From Colocasia esculenta (lineage: Eukaryota; Streptophyta; Magnoliopsida; Alismatales; Araceae): 64,000 bases of DNA. How positions within the stretch are numbered: the first letter of the stretch is position 1; each line of letters opens with the position of its first letter. The stretch lies in NCBI GenBank assembly GCA_014218235.1, contig CM024755.1:80150631-80214630 (forward strand). The letters run 5' to 3'. The translations under genes were made by a program, and so were the position numbers. Below are positions 31,437 to 43,821 of the stretch, piece by piece. The notes under the pieces were generated by a model. The model did no database searches and had not been told where the DNA came from. It worked only from the letters and a program-made list of their open reading frames with translations.

Positions 31437-33735
31437 ATGGAATCCTATCTGAACCTGATCTATGGCAATGAGAATCAAGATGCTACCTTTTACACTTCCC
31501 AGGATTATGAGGAATCTCTTCCTCACGACCTCCTTGAGGAGTCGACCCGGCCTTGGGTTGCCACAGTCCATGCCAGTGAGAGTCATCGTCCCAACGACGG
31601 TGGCCCATCACAAACCATTCACTCCCCTCAAGCAGATGATCAAGCTGCCCAACTCATACGCCTAATTCCTCAGCTTGATCCATCTCAAATCCAAAATCTC
31701 ATGACGGCGCTCAAAGGAAAGGCCGCTTCGTCGCCCTCACCCAGAGCGGGCGCCTCATGCCCCATGGCATCTACCTCCGGCCCCCGCGTTGTCACGGGAC
31801 TAGCAGACAACACTCTCATCTGGCCACGGGCCATTCGATTCACTCCCTTTGAATCTGAGCATCATCGTCCACGTGAGTTGAGGCCACGGTCCCCCCCATA
31901 TCTCCCTTGCTACTCACCACCGTCGCTTGAGCCACGCACCAGACTAGCATCCCGTGCCTCCTCCTTATATGCCCAACCTTCCGCCGCTCCCGACATGATG
32001 TCAGAGTGGGCATCCATTAAGAAGGAGCTCCAAGAGCTCCGAAAGCAAGTCGACCCTAGGCAGCGCCATGACGTCCACATGCCTAACATCAATGGCCTAT
32101 GGGTCCCCTCTCCATCCGAGCTGCCAAAGTACCGCAAATACAATGGTTCTGGCAACCCCTACATTCACATCAAGGATTTTATCTATGAGTCTGCACCCTA
32201 TAAGCACGACCGCCGTTTGATGGCGTATCTGTTCCACCGGTCATTGGACGGGCCTGCACTGGATTGGTTTTATTCCTTGTTACCTAAGGATGCAGAAGAC
32301 TTCGCCATAGTGAGAGCTAAATTCCTTGAACAATTCCAAGACAGGGTTGGGCCCGAGTATTCTCTTACGAATCTCATGGCAGAAAAGATGAAGTCGGATG
32401 AAGACTTCGCCACATATGCCGACAGGTGGAGACAGATGGCCACACGAGTTCCAGGGTACCTTCCGGAGGGAGAGAAGGTCAAAATCATCATTGCCAATGC
32501 AACCCCTGCCTACAAAAACATCCTTGCAATGAATGATATCACCACCATGCACCAGCTCTACAGTCGGGCCCGGTTTATCTAGACCCAACTCAAGGACTCC
32601 CCCATTCATTCCATGTTCGAACCCCAGAAATCCCGCTTCCAAAGAAAACCTCAGGGGCCAATAACCGAGGGTGTCCAAGTGAATGAGCAAGTGAGTGCCT
32701 TTAACCCTGCCGGCCGGGATCAAAACCGCACCATTCCTCCACAAGGCCAGCAGCCTCAATACAACCAAGTACCACCTCCTGATGGCACCCAACAAAGGCG
32801 TCCCCTAGGTCCAAGGAGAACTCAGTACCCACCACTCCCTGAGATGCTCTCTGACATCTTCTTGGCCTTGGTCTCCACAGATGCCATCAAGCTCCCTCCG
32901 GAAAGGCCATTGAATCCGAGTGTGGACCAGACAAGATACTGCATGTTCCATCGGCAGCCAGGTCATACTATTGAGCAGTGCTTCACATTCAAAGATCTGG
33001 TGTATGACTTGCATGAGCAGAATAGATTGGACTGGGCAGCTCTCCGCACAGTGATCAGAGACATTAAAGAGAGACAGAGGCAGAAGCAACAGCAGAGGCA
33101 ACAACGCCAACCACCCCCTCAACATCAACAACAGCAGCAACAGCCGTTGCAGGACCTAGGCATCGTCCATAACCCCTTGCCAAATCATCCGCCAGCTCCT
33201 AATCCACCGCAACAACCAGCCCAAGTGAATCCTGTCATCCACCACCCCCTTCCTCAGGCAAACTGGACGTATGATGATGAACCCGATGTCCAGCAGATGA
33301 TGGCCATTAACCACCAATATCCTCAACAATCCCAAACAATACAACCAGCCAACATGGCTCCCCAGTCAATCCCTCCTTTAGTTTCCCAGGCCAACGCCAT
33401 CATACTGCCCATCGGTTCAACACCCACGCCAGTCGCTAGACCATCCGTTATCCTACCACCTATCATACCTCTCACTCCATCTGTCTTCGTACCACCGCCA
33501 CCCATCGTATCCGCTCCCACACCCATCATCCTACCACCACCTGGGCTGGACCAACCTTCTGCCACCACATTATCCTCTGCCAGACAACCTGCTACCCAAC
33601 CAACTACCCTGCGGAGCGGATGAGTTTTTCGTCGCCCGTATCCGCCCATCTCCACTACTTCCACCAGCCAAGGTATTCCCCAACAGGTCCTGCAACCACC
33701 TCAGCAACAATCTCAACAGCAACCACAACATGAGG
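31437..33735 (+). pseudogene. gag: Tat gag
   Basis: Starts at ATG 31437 after a long leader. The Retrotrans_gag core is at about 32120-32580, with KYNGSGNPYIHIKDF, DGPALDWFYSLL and YADRWRQMA. A TAG at 32580-32582 and a TGA at 33621-33623 interrupt the frame. A short zinc-binding motif of the Tat type (YCMFHRQPGHTIEQC) lies near 32940-32985. Long Gln/Pro-rich low-complexity sequence (33060-33600) follows, leading in the same frame into the protease. Gag would form the particle shell. I divide it from the protease at 33735 only for convenience, since the frame is continuous. Confidence 0.85.
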
Positions 33736-33737
33736 GG

Positions 33738-35135
33738 GTGATTGAGCCATTACCTGGGACACACTATGATATCCTCAAGCATCTCGATCATGTGCCATCC
33801 AAAATCTCCATACTGGAGTTCATAAAGAGATCCAAGGAGCATCAAGAGGCATTGAGGAACTTCCTGCAGAGGGTAGTGGTGAATGAGGATATGTTTGCCG
33901 ATAAGCTGCCGAGTGTGCTAGCCATGGTGACTCGTGGGACGGCGATTACATTTGCGGAAAATGAATTAGCACCCCCAGAAGCCAGGAGGCTCCCACTCTG
34001 TGTTACCTTAGTCATCAACCATGTGGCAGTGGGGGCAGCACTGGTCGACGCGGGGGCATCCATAAATGTCTGCCCACTGAGTACCCTGAGGGCCTGTGAT
34101 GTGTCAGAAGGGCTGCTGAAACCAACGCCAACCACCATAGCCGCATATGACAACTCCCGAAGATCTTGTCATGGCATGGTGACCGTACAAGCCGAACTGG
34201 GGCCGCTTGCCGTCACCGTCGACTTCTATGTACTTGACATTGACCCCATGTTCAAGGCCATTCTGGGGCGTCCATGGTTAGAGGCACTGGGAGTTGTACC
34301 GTCTACTGCACATCAATGTTTGAAATTCCCTTTCCAAGGACGGATCATCAAGGTCAAAAGCATAGCCGCTGCTCATACAGTCGATGCCATCAATGATACC
34401 CTCCTCCCAGCCGTATGGCCCGCCAACAAGCCCGTTGTCTCCATGCTAGATATCAACTATCCTTGGGCCTATTCATTCCATTCCAAACAAGAGGCCAGTC
34501 CAGCACAGGTCAACGCAGTCAAGAGAAAGGAGCCACTAAACACGAAAGGGTGGCAAATCATGATGAAGTTGGGCTATGAGGAAGGCAAGGGCCTAGGGGC
34601 AGCACTGCAAGGCATCGTCAAGCCCATCCCAGACATTGTAATGAAAAGCCGACGGGGACTGGGTTATAGGGAGAAATCCAAGCCGTGGTCATCCAGCACC
34701 TCCACTCTCAAGGCCGACCGCGAACCACTCACCTGGACACTCTGGTGTCACTTCGCCAGAGGCCTAACCCAACCTGGGTATAACACGGTGGTGGTCGAGG
34801 CAGAGCTGTCACAGCACGACATACATGACAAAAATTTCTCTCGGCATATAACCCCCATGCTTACATACAGGGCACTGGAAGCACACCGCCCAGGAAAGAG
34901 GAGGCAGACAGGGGACCCAGAGGCTGAATGGTACCGCTGGTTTGACATAGAAGACATCACTATAGCCTTCAGTCGCTTGTTCTGGGAAGAAAAAAGAACA
35001 TGGCCGCCAGCTGCAGCTGAATTGCTAGATCCACCCACATCCATCACATCCAAAAGGCAGCTGACGAGCGATGCCACAGATGTGGGAGAGCCGGACATCC
35101 CCTATGAGGAAGGGAAGACAGTAGACGAGCTCTAG
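33738..35135 (+). pseudogene. pol: Tat protease with G-patch domain
   Basis: In the gag frame. The retropepsin-like domain (about 33990-34360) has ALVDAGASINVCP, so the usual D-S-G triad reads D-A-G, a change that would weaken or alter the active site. It then has ILGRPWLEALGVVPST, the flap and second motif. Around 34540-34680 a G-patch follows: GWQIMMKLGYEEGKGLG with MKSRRGLGY. G-patches next to protease are a known feature of Tat/Ogre pol and of some retroviruses, where they bind nucleic acid. The frame ends in TAG 35133-35135, and homology runs on in the same frame. Confidence 0.82.
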
Positions 35136-36806
35136 AGGGGCACGTGCCTAGCCATCCACCCATCACTCCTGCATTCTCTCCTCCCCAGCCTCGTCCCTTC
35201 ATCCCCTCCTTTGCTTATTCAGCTATCTCCCCAACTCCTGGCAGCTGCCCGCGACCTCCTCACTCCTAACCTCCCACCTACAGTCCTTTTGGCGCTGCAG
35301 GCCGACCCGAGTGACCACGAGATCTCCCTCTCGTGTTGCATGCTCTCCATCGATCTCCAAAAAAAAAACGTCAATCTTCGAATGCATATTGAGGTTGAGG
35401 AGCCGGCATACATCCTTCACCCTCCTGATCAGGGGCGTCCCTCAACTGGGGCTTCCCCTCTCGCTCCTTCATTAGGAGCCATCCTCTTCGAGGACACCAT
35501 GTCCTCCCCTAGTCTTGTAGAGTCGTCAAGCCAGTTAGGATTGTCTAGGTTAGAAGAGTCTAGTCTTAGTATAGGAGAGTCTAGGATAGAGAGTCGGGGC
35601 AACCCAGTGCCTACCAAGTCTAAGCGTCGCCCTAGGAAGCAACGAGGCAAGGCTATTCCCCGAAGATACCTTCAAGAGTTGGCTCGGCGATGTCAAGCAC
35701 TATTGTTGATAGAAGAGTTCACAAAAGAAGCGCTGGTGTTAGAAGATGAAATTGAGCAGGACGGGGTGTTCATAGACAACAACTTTGGCGTCTATGAGAT
35801 CATGAATGATGAAGACCCGATCGAGGAAGAGGATAGCGAAGTAGATGACGCTTCCGAGAAGTACGCTAGTGGCGTAAGGAGATTCAATGAACCCACAACG
35901 ACAGTGGATGAACCTACTAAGGAAGTCAACCTTGGAACAGAAGAAGATCCCAGGATTGTGATAATTTTAGCGAACCTCCCTCCTGATGAAGAAGAGGAAC
36001 TTGTGCAAATTCTGAGGGAATATAAAGACACATTCATCTGGTCATATGAGGACATGCCCGGTCTAGACCCTTCATTAGTGGAGCACCGGCTTGTATTGAA
36101 AGAAGGGGCAAAAGCCATTAAGCAGAAGCTTAGAAGATTCCACCTGCTAATGGCCCTGTAGATGAAGGATGAAGTAGACAAGCTCCATAAGGCTAGATTC
36201 ATCATGGTGGTCCTTTATCCAAATTGGGTGGCGAACATAGTCCCAGTCATGAAGAAGGACAGAAAAGTCAGAATCTGCATTGACTTCCGGGATTTGAATA
36301 AGGCATGTCCAAAAGATGACTTCCCACTTCCTCACATTGATGTGTTGATTGATAATACTGTTGGGTATGAGACCCTCTCATTCATGGATGGATACTCAGG
36401 CTATAACCAAATCCGTATGGCTCCTGAAGATCAAGAGAAAACATCCTTCACCACGCCCTGGGGAACATACTGCTACGTAGTCATGCCGTTTGGGCTAAAG
36501 AATGCTGGGGCTACCTATCAAAGGGCGATGATGGCCCTATTCCACGATATGATGCATGTCTATGTAGAAGTGTACGTTGACGACATCTTGGTGAAGTCAA
36601 GAACCAGGAGAGAACACCTCGAAATCCTCTCCAAGGTGCTACAAAGATCAAGGGAGTACAAACTGAGAATGAATCTGAAGAAATGTGTGTTCGGGGTATC
36701 ATTAGGGAAGTTGCTAGGGTTCATAGTTAGCAAGCGGGATATTGAGATCGATCCAAATAAGGCCAAGGCTATAGCGGAAATGCCGCCTCCAAAGAATATC
36801 TCATAG
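35136..36806 (+). pseudogene. pol: Tat linker and reverse transcriptase
   Basis: An acidic linker (35211-35960) leads to the RT start (FIWSYEDMPGLDPSLVEH near 36030). A TAG at 36159-36161 stands where related elements usually have Gln. The RT palm follows: FRDLNKACPKDDFPLPHID, FMDGYSGYNQI, FTTPWGTYCYVVMPFGLKNAGATYQRAM (quoted in parts), and catalytic YVDDILVKS near 36575. It ends at TAG 36804-36806, again a likely former CAG. RT makes cDNA from the element RNA. This is the most conserved part of the element and places it in Ty3/gypsy. Confidence 0.93.
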
Positions 36807-37315
36807 CTAAGAGGTTTGATCGGACGTTTGCAGTTCATTAGAAGATTTATATCTCAGCATTCACAAAGATGTCGCCCGTTCTATGATCTTTTGAAAGGAG
36901 GGGCAAAGTTCGAATGGAATGATAAGTGTCGAGAAGTCTTTGATGACTTGAAGAGGTATCTATGAATCCCCCTGTTTTGCAGCCTCTGGTATACGAAAAA
37001 CCGCTAATCCTATATCTCTCAGTCATTGAGGACTCCCTAGGTGTTCTCCTTGCAAAACACGATGAATCGGGAAAAGAAAGGGCAGCATACTATCTCTCTA
37101 GGCTTTTCAACACCATTGAGTCCAAATACACCACCGCGGACAAAACTTGCGCCGCGCTTGTGTGGGTAGTCCAAAAACTCAAGCACTATTTTCTGGCCCA
37201 TGAGGTCAAGCTGATCTCAAGGATGGATCAACTCAGGTACCTTCTAGAAAAACTCGTCCTCTCTGATCGGCTCGCGCGCTGGGAGAGTTTCCTCTCATAG
37301 TTCGACATTTCTTTT
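36807..37315 (+). pseudogene. pol: Tat RT connection and first RNase H
   Basis: The thumb (LRGLIGRLQFIRRFISQHS) continues in the RT frame until a one-base loss near 36963 shifts to the second frame. The gypsy RNase H that follows has YLSVIEDSLGVLLAKHDE and ERAAYYLSR. The expected TDAS active-site start reads YLS, so the domain is catalytically degenerate, as is usual where a second RNase H has taken over. TAG 37298-37300 interrupts the frame. Confidence 0.85.
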
Positions 37316-38134
37316 GTGGTCCAAAAGGCCATCAAAGGATATGCCATCGCTGAACACCTTGCCCATTTGCCACTCCCTCACAGTGATTCCATCCGAGAAG
37401 AATTCCCCGATGAGGAGCTCTTGGTCATTTCCAAAGATCCCTTCTGGTCCCTTCATTTTGATGGTGCGCTCAACTCTCAAGGACGGGGCATTGGAGCCGT
37501 GATGCTCACCCCGGAGGGTATCACTATCCCCATCGCTTTCCAACTCACTTTTCCTGCCACTAACAACATGTCTGAGTATGAAGCTCTCCTCGCTGGCCTT
37601 AAGCGTGCTTATATCTTGGGTGCATCCCACCTTAGAATCATAGGAGACTCTCAGCTTGTTCTGTGACAGGTGCTCTCAACTTACCACACTCGTGACCCAA
37701 AGCTTAAACCATATCAAGATTTGGTCACGCTGTTGGCAAGGCAGTTTCGCAAGCTTATCTATATCCATACTCCTCGCTCACAGAATATCCTGGCCGACGC
37801 TCTGGCATCACTAGCTTCATCTTTATCCTTCCCTCTGAGTCGTCGGACCGAGACAATTTTCGTCCAACGGCTCGATGTCCCATCTATTCAAGATCCTTGG
37901 TTCGAAAACCTTATGACAATATTAGAAGAGAGGGCTATGAAAAGAGAAGTGCAACAAGTCATGCTAACTGAGCTCGAGGAAATATTGGATGAAGAGGAAC
38001 TACCATGGTATTTTAAGATTGAGCAATATTGTAAGGATGGGACGTATCCCGAAGGGGCAAATGCGGAGGATCGCAAGGCCATTAGAAGAGCCGCCTTAAG
38101 GTACACAGTTGTTGGAGAAGTTCTGTATAGGTGA
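37316..38134 (+). pseudogene. pol: Tat second (archaeal-type) RNase H and linker
   Basis: WSLHFDGALNSQGRGIGAV opens an RNase H of the archaeal/plant-like type. It continues NNMSEYEALLAGLKRA and IIGDSQLV, and after TGA 37664-37666 goes to HTPRSQNILADALASLAS. The D-E-D-D catalytic pattern is visible (DGA, EYEAL, GDS, ADALA). This additional domain is the hallmark of the Tat lineage. The linker to integrase follows and ends at TGA 38132-38134. Confidence 0.88.
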
Positions 38135-39265
38135 GCTCTTAATGGAGTTCTTCTGAGATGTCTTACTGATGACGAGGCATGGAAAGTGGTAGAAGGAGCC
38201 CATGCTAGTGAATGCGGAGGGCATGTCAACAGTCAAATGCTTGCTAAGAAGATCATTAGGCAGGGCTACTACTGGCCAACCCTAGAAGAAGACTGTGCCA
38301 TCTACGTCCGTAGGTGTGTCAAATGCCAACTCCATGCTGATAAAATTCATGCTCCTTCATCCTCACTTCATCCACTCTCCACACCTTGGCCATTCTCCAT
38401 GTGGGCTTTAGATATTGTTGGCCCCCTTGGTGATCCTAATGCTCAAACCAAACAAAAATCCTTTATCCTAACAGCAACTGAGTATTACACCTAGTGGGCA
38501 GAAGCAGAAGCATTCGCAGAAATCAAAGCATCCACAGTGTGCCGCTTTATCATGAAGAATATCATTTCGCAGTTCGGAGTACCAAGCAGCATCGTCACGG
38601 ACAACGGGCCACAATTCATCTCGCAAGAGCTTCAGGACCTCTGTAAGAAATACAACATCACTCTACATCATTCATCTCCATATTACCCACAAGGCAATGG
38701 CCAAGCTGAAGCAACCAATAAAACCCTTCTTAAAATCTTAAAGAAAACTTGTGAATCGCACAAATTCGCTGATTGACCAGAGAAGCTAATAGAGGCTCTA
38801 TGGGCCTATCATACCTCTGTTCGTACTGCCACGGGGCAAACCCCGTACGCTCTCACTTACGGGATGGAGGCGGTAGTTCCATACGAGATCTTGATCCCTT
38901 CACTAAGAGTCCAACTTGATAAGGAACTTAATCTTGACGAACGTCGAGAGGCGTTACTAGTTCAATTGGAACTCTTAGACGAAAGGAGACTAATGGCGGC
39001 CGATCATGTACTCTCATACCAAAGGCGAATCTCAAGGTCCTTTGAAAAGAAGGTAATCGAACGGAAATTCCAAGAGGGTGATATGGTCTTGAAACGCATT
39101 TTTATGAAGCCTGGAGGTCCGAGGTCTAAGTTGCAGGCAAACTGGGAAGGTTTGTACGTCGTGAGAGAAGTGTATCCAGGGAATGCCTACCGCCTAACTA
39201 ATGTTGAGGGCGTAGAGTTGTCACATCCATGGAATGGGTTGTACCTTAAAAGATTCTATCCCTAG
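38135..39265 (+). pseudogene. pol: Tat integrase
   Basis: The zinc-binding HHCC region (IRQGYYWPTLEEDC, RRCVKCQLHADK) is followed by the core: WALDIVGPLG, VTDNGPQFIS and SSPYYPQGNGQAEATNKT, giving the D-D-E triad. In-frame TAG 38492-38494 and TGA 38774-38776 break the frame. The C-terminal GPY/F-like end is KLQANWEGLYVV to HPWNGLYLKRFYP. It inserts element cDNA into the genome. The stop at 39263-39265 is the natural end of pol. Confidence 0.92.
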
Positions 39266-40577
39266 GTCTGTAGGTGTGAGGCCACAATACTTAGACGAGG
39301 GATGACCCCGTGTTAAGACTCTGAAATCTCCTCCCCAATCGTCGAAGGTTGACCTAAGTTAGGATCAACACACACACACGGCAAGCCAGGGTGATTGCGC
39401 TTAGTAGATAACGTGGCTAGGTGGGCTCTGCTTTAGCGATGTGATGATCATTCTCTTCCAAATCGGTCGAGGTGTAGGGGCAAGAGTCGCAAGGGTAAGG
39501 TAGTCAACCTTAAGCATACCCTGACGAGAGGAAGCCTCAAACAGGGACGGTCAAATAAAAGGGTAAAAGAACAAAAAAGCAAAAGAAAGAATCAAAGATA
39601 CATGGCAGAATAGGGGCATGGCAAAGAGTGGCAAAGTCCCCGCGGGACGCTCATGAGCCCGGTCATACGCATGCCCCAGTCAATGCAAATGCATGGAAAA
39701 GACCACAAACGTCCCTACTCAATAGGCCTAATCTTTGAAGGGTGTGCTGCAGGAAGAAGCCGAACCCAACATCCTTAAACCTGCATTAGACTTCCCTTAA
39801 ATAGTCTTCCATTTCCCCCTATAAGATCAGACCATCCCTTAAGGTATGGCCTAGCTAGCCGCACTGTCATCTAGGGGCAGTCACCCGTGGCATGTCACGA
39901 CAAACGCAGGTCCTACCTTGGTAAGGTCTTTGGCGAGAGGGGGAGGTGATCAAGACTTCGAACCGGTCGGTGTGTTGTGGCCCAAAAGGGCGAGTACCTT
40001 CCGTCTCGCGCGTCTTAATTTTAGGAAGAGCTAACGTCGGCTTTAGGCGGCTTTTCAAAATCCAAAAAATCAAATATTTCAAAATCTAAAAAAATCAAAT
40101 ATTGTCAAAATCCAAAAAATCAAATATTTCAAAATCCAAAAAATTAACTATTTCAAAATCCAAAAAAAATCAAATATTTCAAAATCCAAAAACAAAAAAT
40201 CAAATATTTCAAAACCAAAAAAAAAATCAAATATTGCAAAACCCAAAAATGTTTCCAAAATTCCAAAGAACACTTTACTCATTCATTCATGCATATTATT
40301 TATGTCTTTTCGCATGTTTAATAAGGCTTAGCCCCTTGACCATTTATCAAAGTTGGTCACTTGTCACGTTTTAAGGCAAGGGGCTAAGTCTAGGAACGGA
40401 TCTAACTTGTTTTGTGGTTTTCTTAAGTGTGCAGGGCGCAGTGGAAAGAAAGAAAGCGGTACACATCTCACTCGTCACTCTCACATAGCCACAATCCATA
40501 AACTAAAAGAGCTTTCATTCATTTCCATATCATATGTACATCATCATCATCATAACAAAAGGGGAAAGTACAAGCCC
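39266..40577. other. pol to antisense-gene spacer with A/T tandem repeat
   Basis: No gene is supported. It holds about ten degenerate copies of a ~22-bp unit (TCAAATATTTCAAAATCC plus A run) at about 40050-40250. The 3' ends of pol (plus) and of the antisense PMD gene (minus) face each other across this spacer. Confidence 0.6.
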
Positions 40578-43320
40578 TCAACCACTCTCCCTTGTACCCT
40601 CAGGCGGGCAAGAAGGTGGAGGGGCCATCTCGCTCAGTCCCGTCGTACTCCCCTCGGCCGCTCCCTCGCGCCGTCGCGCCTCCTCCTCGTTCCTCCGACG
40701 TCTGGAGGAACCCGTCAGATAATGTCCAGCTGATCTGCTGGGGATGCCACTCCTGCTGGCTGATGAGCGGCTGTGCCCGACCAGTGCCAGGGCCCTCTCG
40801 AGTCCCCTCATCTCGGACTGCAGCAGCTCACAGTGGTGCCGCTCCTCTCCCAGCTGCGAACGGAGCTCGTCCGCCTCCCGACGCAGGCTGGTCGCCTCGT
40901 CCGCCTGAGGATGCAAGCACAACTCCGTCAACTCCGTCATCTCCAGTGCAGTCGCCCGCGCTAGAGCGTCCCTCAGTTCCGCCTCCTGCAAGTCGAGGAA
41001 AATTGTCAATAAAAAGAGTCAGATGTAAGGGGCATGTTGTCAACAACTCACCTGCTCCTGTAGCTGGGCTACGGCATCCTCCGCTTGTCTCACCACTGCT
41101 GCCAATTGACCCTTCAGCACGGAGTGGTCAGGCTCGTCTCGGGAGGTAGAGGCACCTCCCACCATCTGCTGCGCCCGCTCTAGCTCGGCGCGCTGCATAG
41201 AAAAGCACAGAAGTCAGTCAACTGAGACTAAGGATAGAAAGGATAGAGAGAAGAGTATTCACCAACTGTGTCACGGTCTGCTAGAGGTCATCCCTTTGCT
41301 GGATCGTGGAGTGGAGGACACCCTCGAGGGAGGCGATCCACCCCTTAGGGTCGAGCTGCAAACACAAGTCAGATTAGGCAAGCAACTAATGATTAAAATA
41401 TTTAGAAAAGCTAAGTGGTAGTACTCACCGGTCGTCGGGTCCCCTTGTATACCTGGGCCTCGTACTTCCGTGCGTAAGCACGGAAGTAGTCCTCGTCACT
41501 GGTGGCCTCAGAGGTCACCACCCGGCCTCGCTGGCGCCAGTCCTCCAGCTGCTCCTGAACACGCACCCTCCAGTCCGTGACCTGCTGAAGGCCCCGGAAA
41601 CTGCGACCCGGCCTCTCCCACGGCCTTTGTCGAGTCGGGAACTCCACTGCTGCCTGGTGAAGTCCCAGGGTCCTCGCTACCAGCCGCAGGTGCAGTGGCA
41701 CCACTGTGTTGAAGGCATGATGCCAAATCTCCCTACCGAGATAGGGGCGGCCCTGCTCCACCCACGGCTGGTCAGCCTCGCCCTCCCCAGCATAGGGAGT
41801 CCACTCAACCTGCACTCCACATGAAAATATGTTAATCAACTGTTAAGAAAGAAAGGGGGTGCTAGTGTGAAAGTACTTACGTGTCCAAAGGGAACAGTGT
41901 CCAATGCATCATGAATGAGCGTCACCTGCAGGCGCAATGACCGCTCATCGTGGCGGAACCGCCAACGCTACAGTAGCGGCATAGTGCCCGGTCGCCTCAG
42001 CACTCCCCGGCCTAGGGAAGGGAGGTAATAATACACCCACACCTGCAAAACAACACAGTTAGCGCCACAATTAATCAACATAAGTAGAAAAAGCACTAAA
42101 AGGTAAGGGTGAGAAGCATACATGTAACAGTGGGAAGAACCCAGCCACCCCTGTCTCCCTGTTGGAGGTGCCCAGGCTGTCAAAGAGGTGGGCCAGGAGG
42201 GCCGCACCCCATGCGTAACTCCCCACCTGGGTCAGATCCTCTAGTAGGGGAAGACACCTACAGCTCACTGGGTCCCCTCTGGTCCCTAGGATCAACTTCT
42301 CGATCACAAAGATCAGGAAGCGTCTCAAGTCGCGGTCTACTGCCGCTCCCTCCTCCTCCGCCAGCGCTGCTCTGGCGCCCTCCGTCAACCGGGCCATGTA
42401 CTCTGTCTGGCCCACTCCGGTCTGATGACGCGCATTTCCTACTCCGAGGATCGCCTGCAGCCTCGTCCTCGCTACTAGGGATGACCTCTCCCTCGTCACC
42501 TCTAGCCCCAAGAGTCGCTCCACTATCTTCTGGTAGCTCGTATACGTCACCCCTGTCACCGCCTGGCCATCTACTCTCAGGCTGGTGATCCGTGCCACGT
42601 CCTCCAATGTGGGGATCATGTGACCCCACGAAGAGGAAGGCGTGGCACTCGGGGTCCCACCGCTCCTTCAACGCCTGGATCAGTGCCACGTCCGGCATCA
42701 ACTTGTCCAACCTCAGAAAGGGGCCAAACCCCATCTCCTCCAGCCGGGTCCTTGGAAGTTCGGCAGTCCCTGGTAAACTGCCCGGACGACGGCCCATCCC
42801 AGCCGGGACTGTAGCTCGCTCTGCAAAACAGCCACAAAAACACAAGGATCAGCAAAAAAAAAAAAAAAAAAACAACAACAACAACAACAAATCAACAGAA
42901 TAACACTCTATTCAGATCGCGACAGACACACTGTCGCCTTCTAAATGTGACACTCAGGGTCTCGCGTTCACCCTGGTAATGCGACAGCCTATACGTCGCA
43001 TTCACAGGGTGACCGGAAACGGCAAATGCTCGTTTTCCGGTCGTTTCACCTTGGGCCAAAAGACCCTATAGACGTGCTTAGCACGTTGATCACTCATCCA
43101 CACACGTGGGAGGGGGGATTTGATCACCTACCTTCTTGGGGCCGATGGCCTCCTCCTCGCCTAGGGCTTCCTCTAGGGGGTCCACCTCCATGGTGGTCGG
43201 AGCTGTTTCCCCCGCTGCCGTGGACGAACCCTCGTCCGTTCGCCTCCGGAGGATCGTCCTCTTGGTCCTCCGTCGCCCCTCACTGCCATCGCCTCCTTGG
43301 TCTTGGTCGCCGCCCTCCAT
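40578..43320 (-). pseudogene. antisense seven-exon plant mobile domain (PMD) gene
   Basis: Exons on the minus strand: 43320-43132, 42820-42122, 42042-41881, 41809-41429, 41355-41263, 41192-41052 and 40985-40578. All six introns are GT-AG with good consensus (GTAGGT, GTAAGT, GTGAGT donors; TTTTGCAG, TTCATGTGGAGTGCAG acceptors) and all fall in phase 0, giving 691 codons with stop. The aminotransferase-like PMD (PF10536 type) spans exons 2-4: MGFGPFLRL, MIPTLEDVARITSLRVDG, LPLLEDLTQVGSYAWGAA, VEWTPY. Exons 5-7 encode a coiled coil and an Arg/Glu-rich tail. Two offsetting indels in exon 2 and TAGs in exon 3 (41970) and exon 5 (41283) break it. Host PMD proteins (MAIN/MAIL type) act in gene and transposon silencing; any role here is inference. 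Confidence 0.82.
42915..43000. repeat. GCGAC-N9-GTCGC dyads in first intron of PMD gene
   Basis: Three dyads in tandem near 42918, 42946 and 42981, each with a 9-base spacer. One has a decayed left arm (GTGAC). More of the same lie at 43548, 43615 and 43645, upstream of exon 1. Confidence 0.85.
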
Positions 43321-43821
43321 TGCTAGCCGCCCCGGGGTGGGGGAAGAGGGGAGGAGAAGCAAGAGAGAGAGAAGAGGGAGATTGGAAGGGAGAGAGAAGA
43401 GAGCAAGAGGTTGCCGGCCGGAGATCGCCGGAGGAGGGAGCCTTGTCGCCGGAAGGAGAAAGGGTGAGAGAGGAGAGGGTAGCAGAGAAGAGGGAAAGAG
43501 AGGAAGGGCGCGGGGCCTTAGTTTCAAACCGCTTCAGTTCTGTCATCGCGACATATAGGCTTTCGCATTCTGTTATTGTAGGAACAAGGTCAATGTTGCG
43601 TTCATGATGTAGGTCGCGACTGTTGACCAGTCGCATTCTAGGTCGCGACGCACACAATGTCGCTTTCACAGTCTGTGCACAGAACACTTAAAAATTGAAT
43701 TTTCATTGCAAATCTCCTATGCATACATCAAATGAAAGTTGGAAATCTTCATAAAACATATAATACACCACTCTCTCACCCTTAACACCTCAAAATCTCT
43801 CAAAAAAATTCAAAAGTACAA
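43321..43821 (-). other. space between the two antisense genes
   Basis: About 500 bp between the end of the DUF7745-like gene and the PMD start codon. It holds a pyrimidine-rich stretch (minus strand), three N9 dyads (43548-43665) and no convincing TATA box. It is presumably the PMD promoter and leader. Confidence 0.5.

Noticed and set aside
32280..33664. Minus-strand frames of 70-170 codons opposite Tat gag
   Set aside because: They mirror the Pro/Gln-rich gag and show no recognisable domain or promoter.
42258..42845. Alternative 195-codon minus-strand frame overlapping PMD exon 2
   Set aside because: Only its middle part reads as PMD; the rest is out of frame because of two indels. It is covered by the seven-exon model.
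43026..43607. Plus-strand frame of 193 codons over PMD exon 1
   Set aside because: It is a shadow of the minus-strand exon and leader, with Arg/Glu/Gly low complexity.
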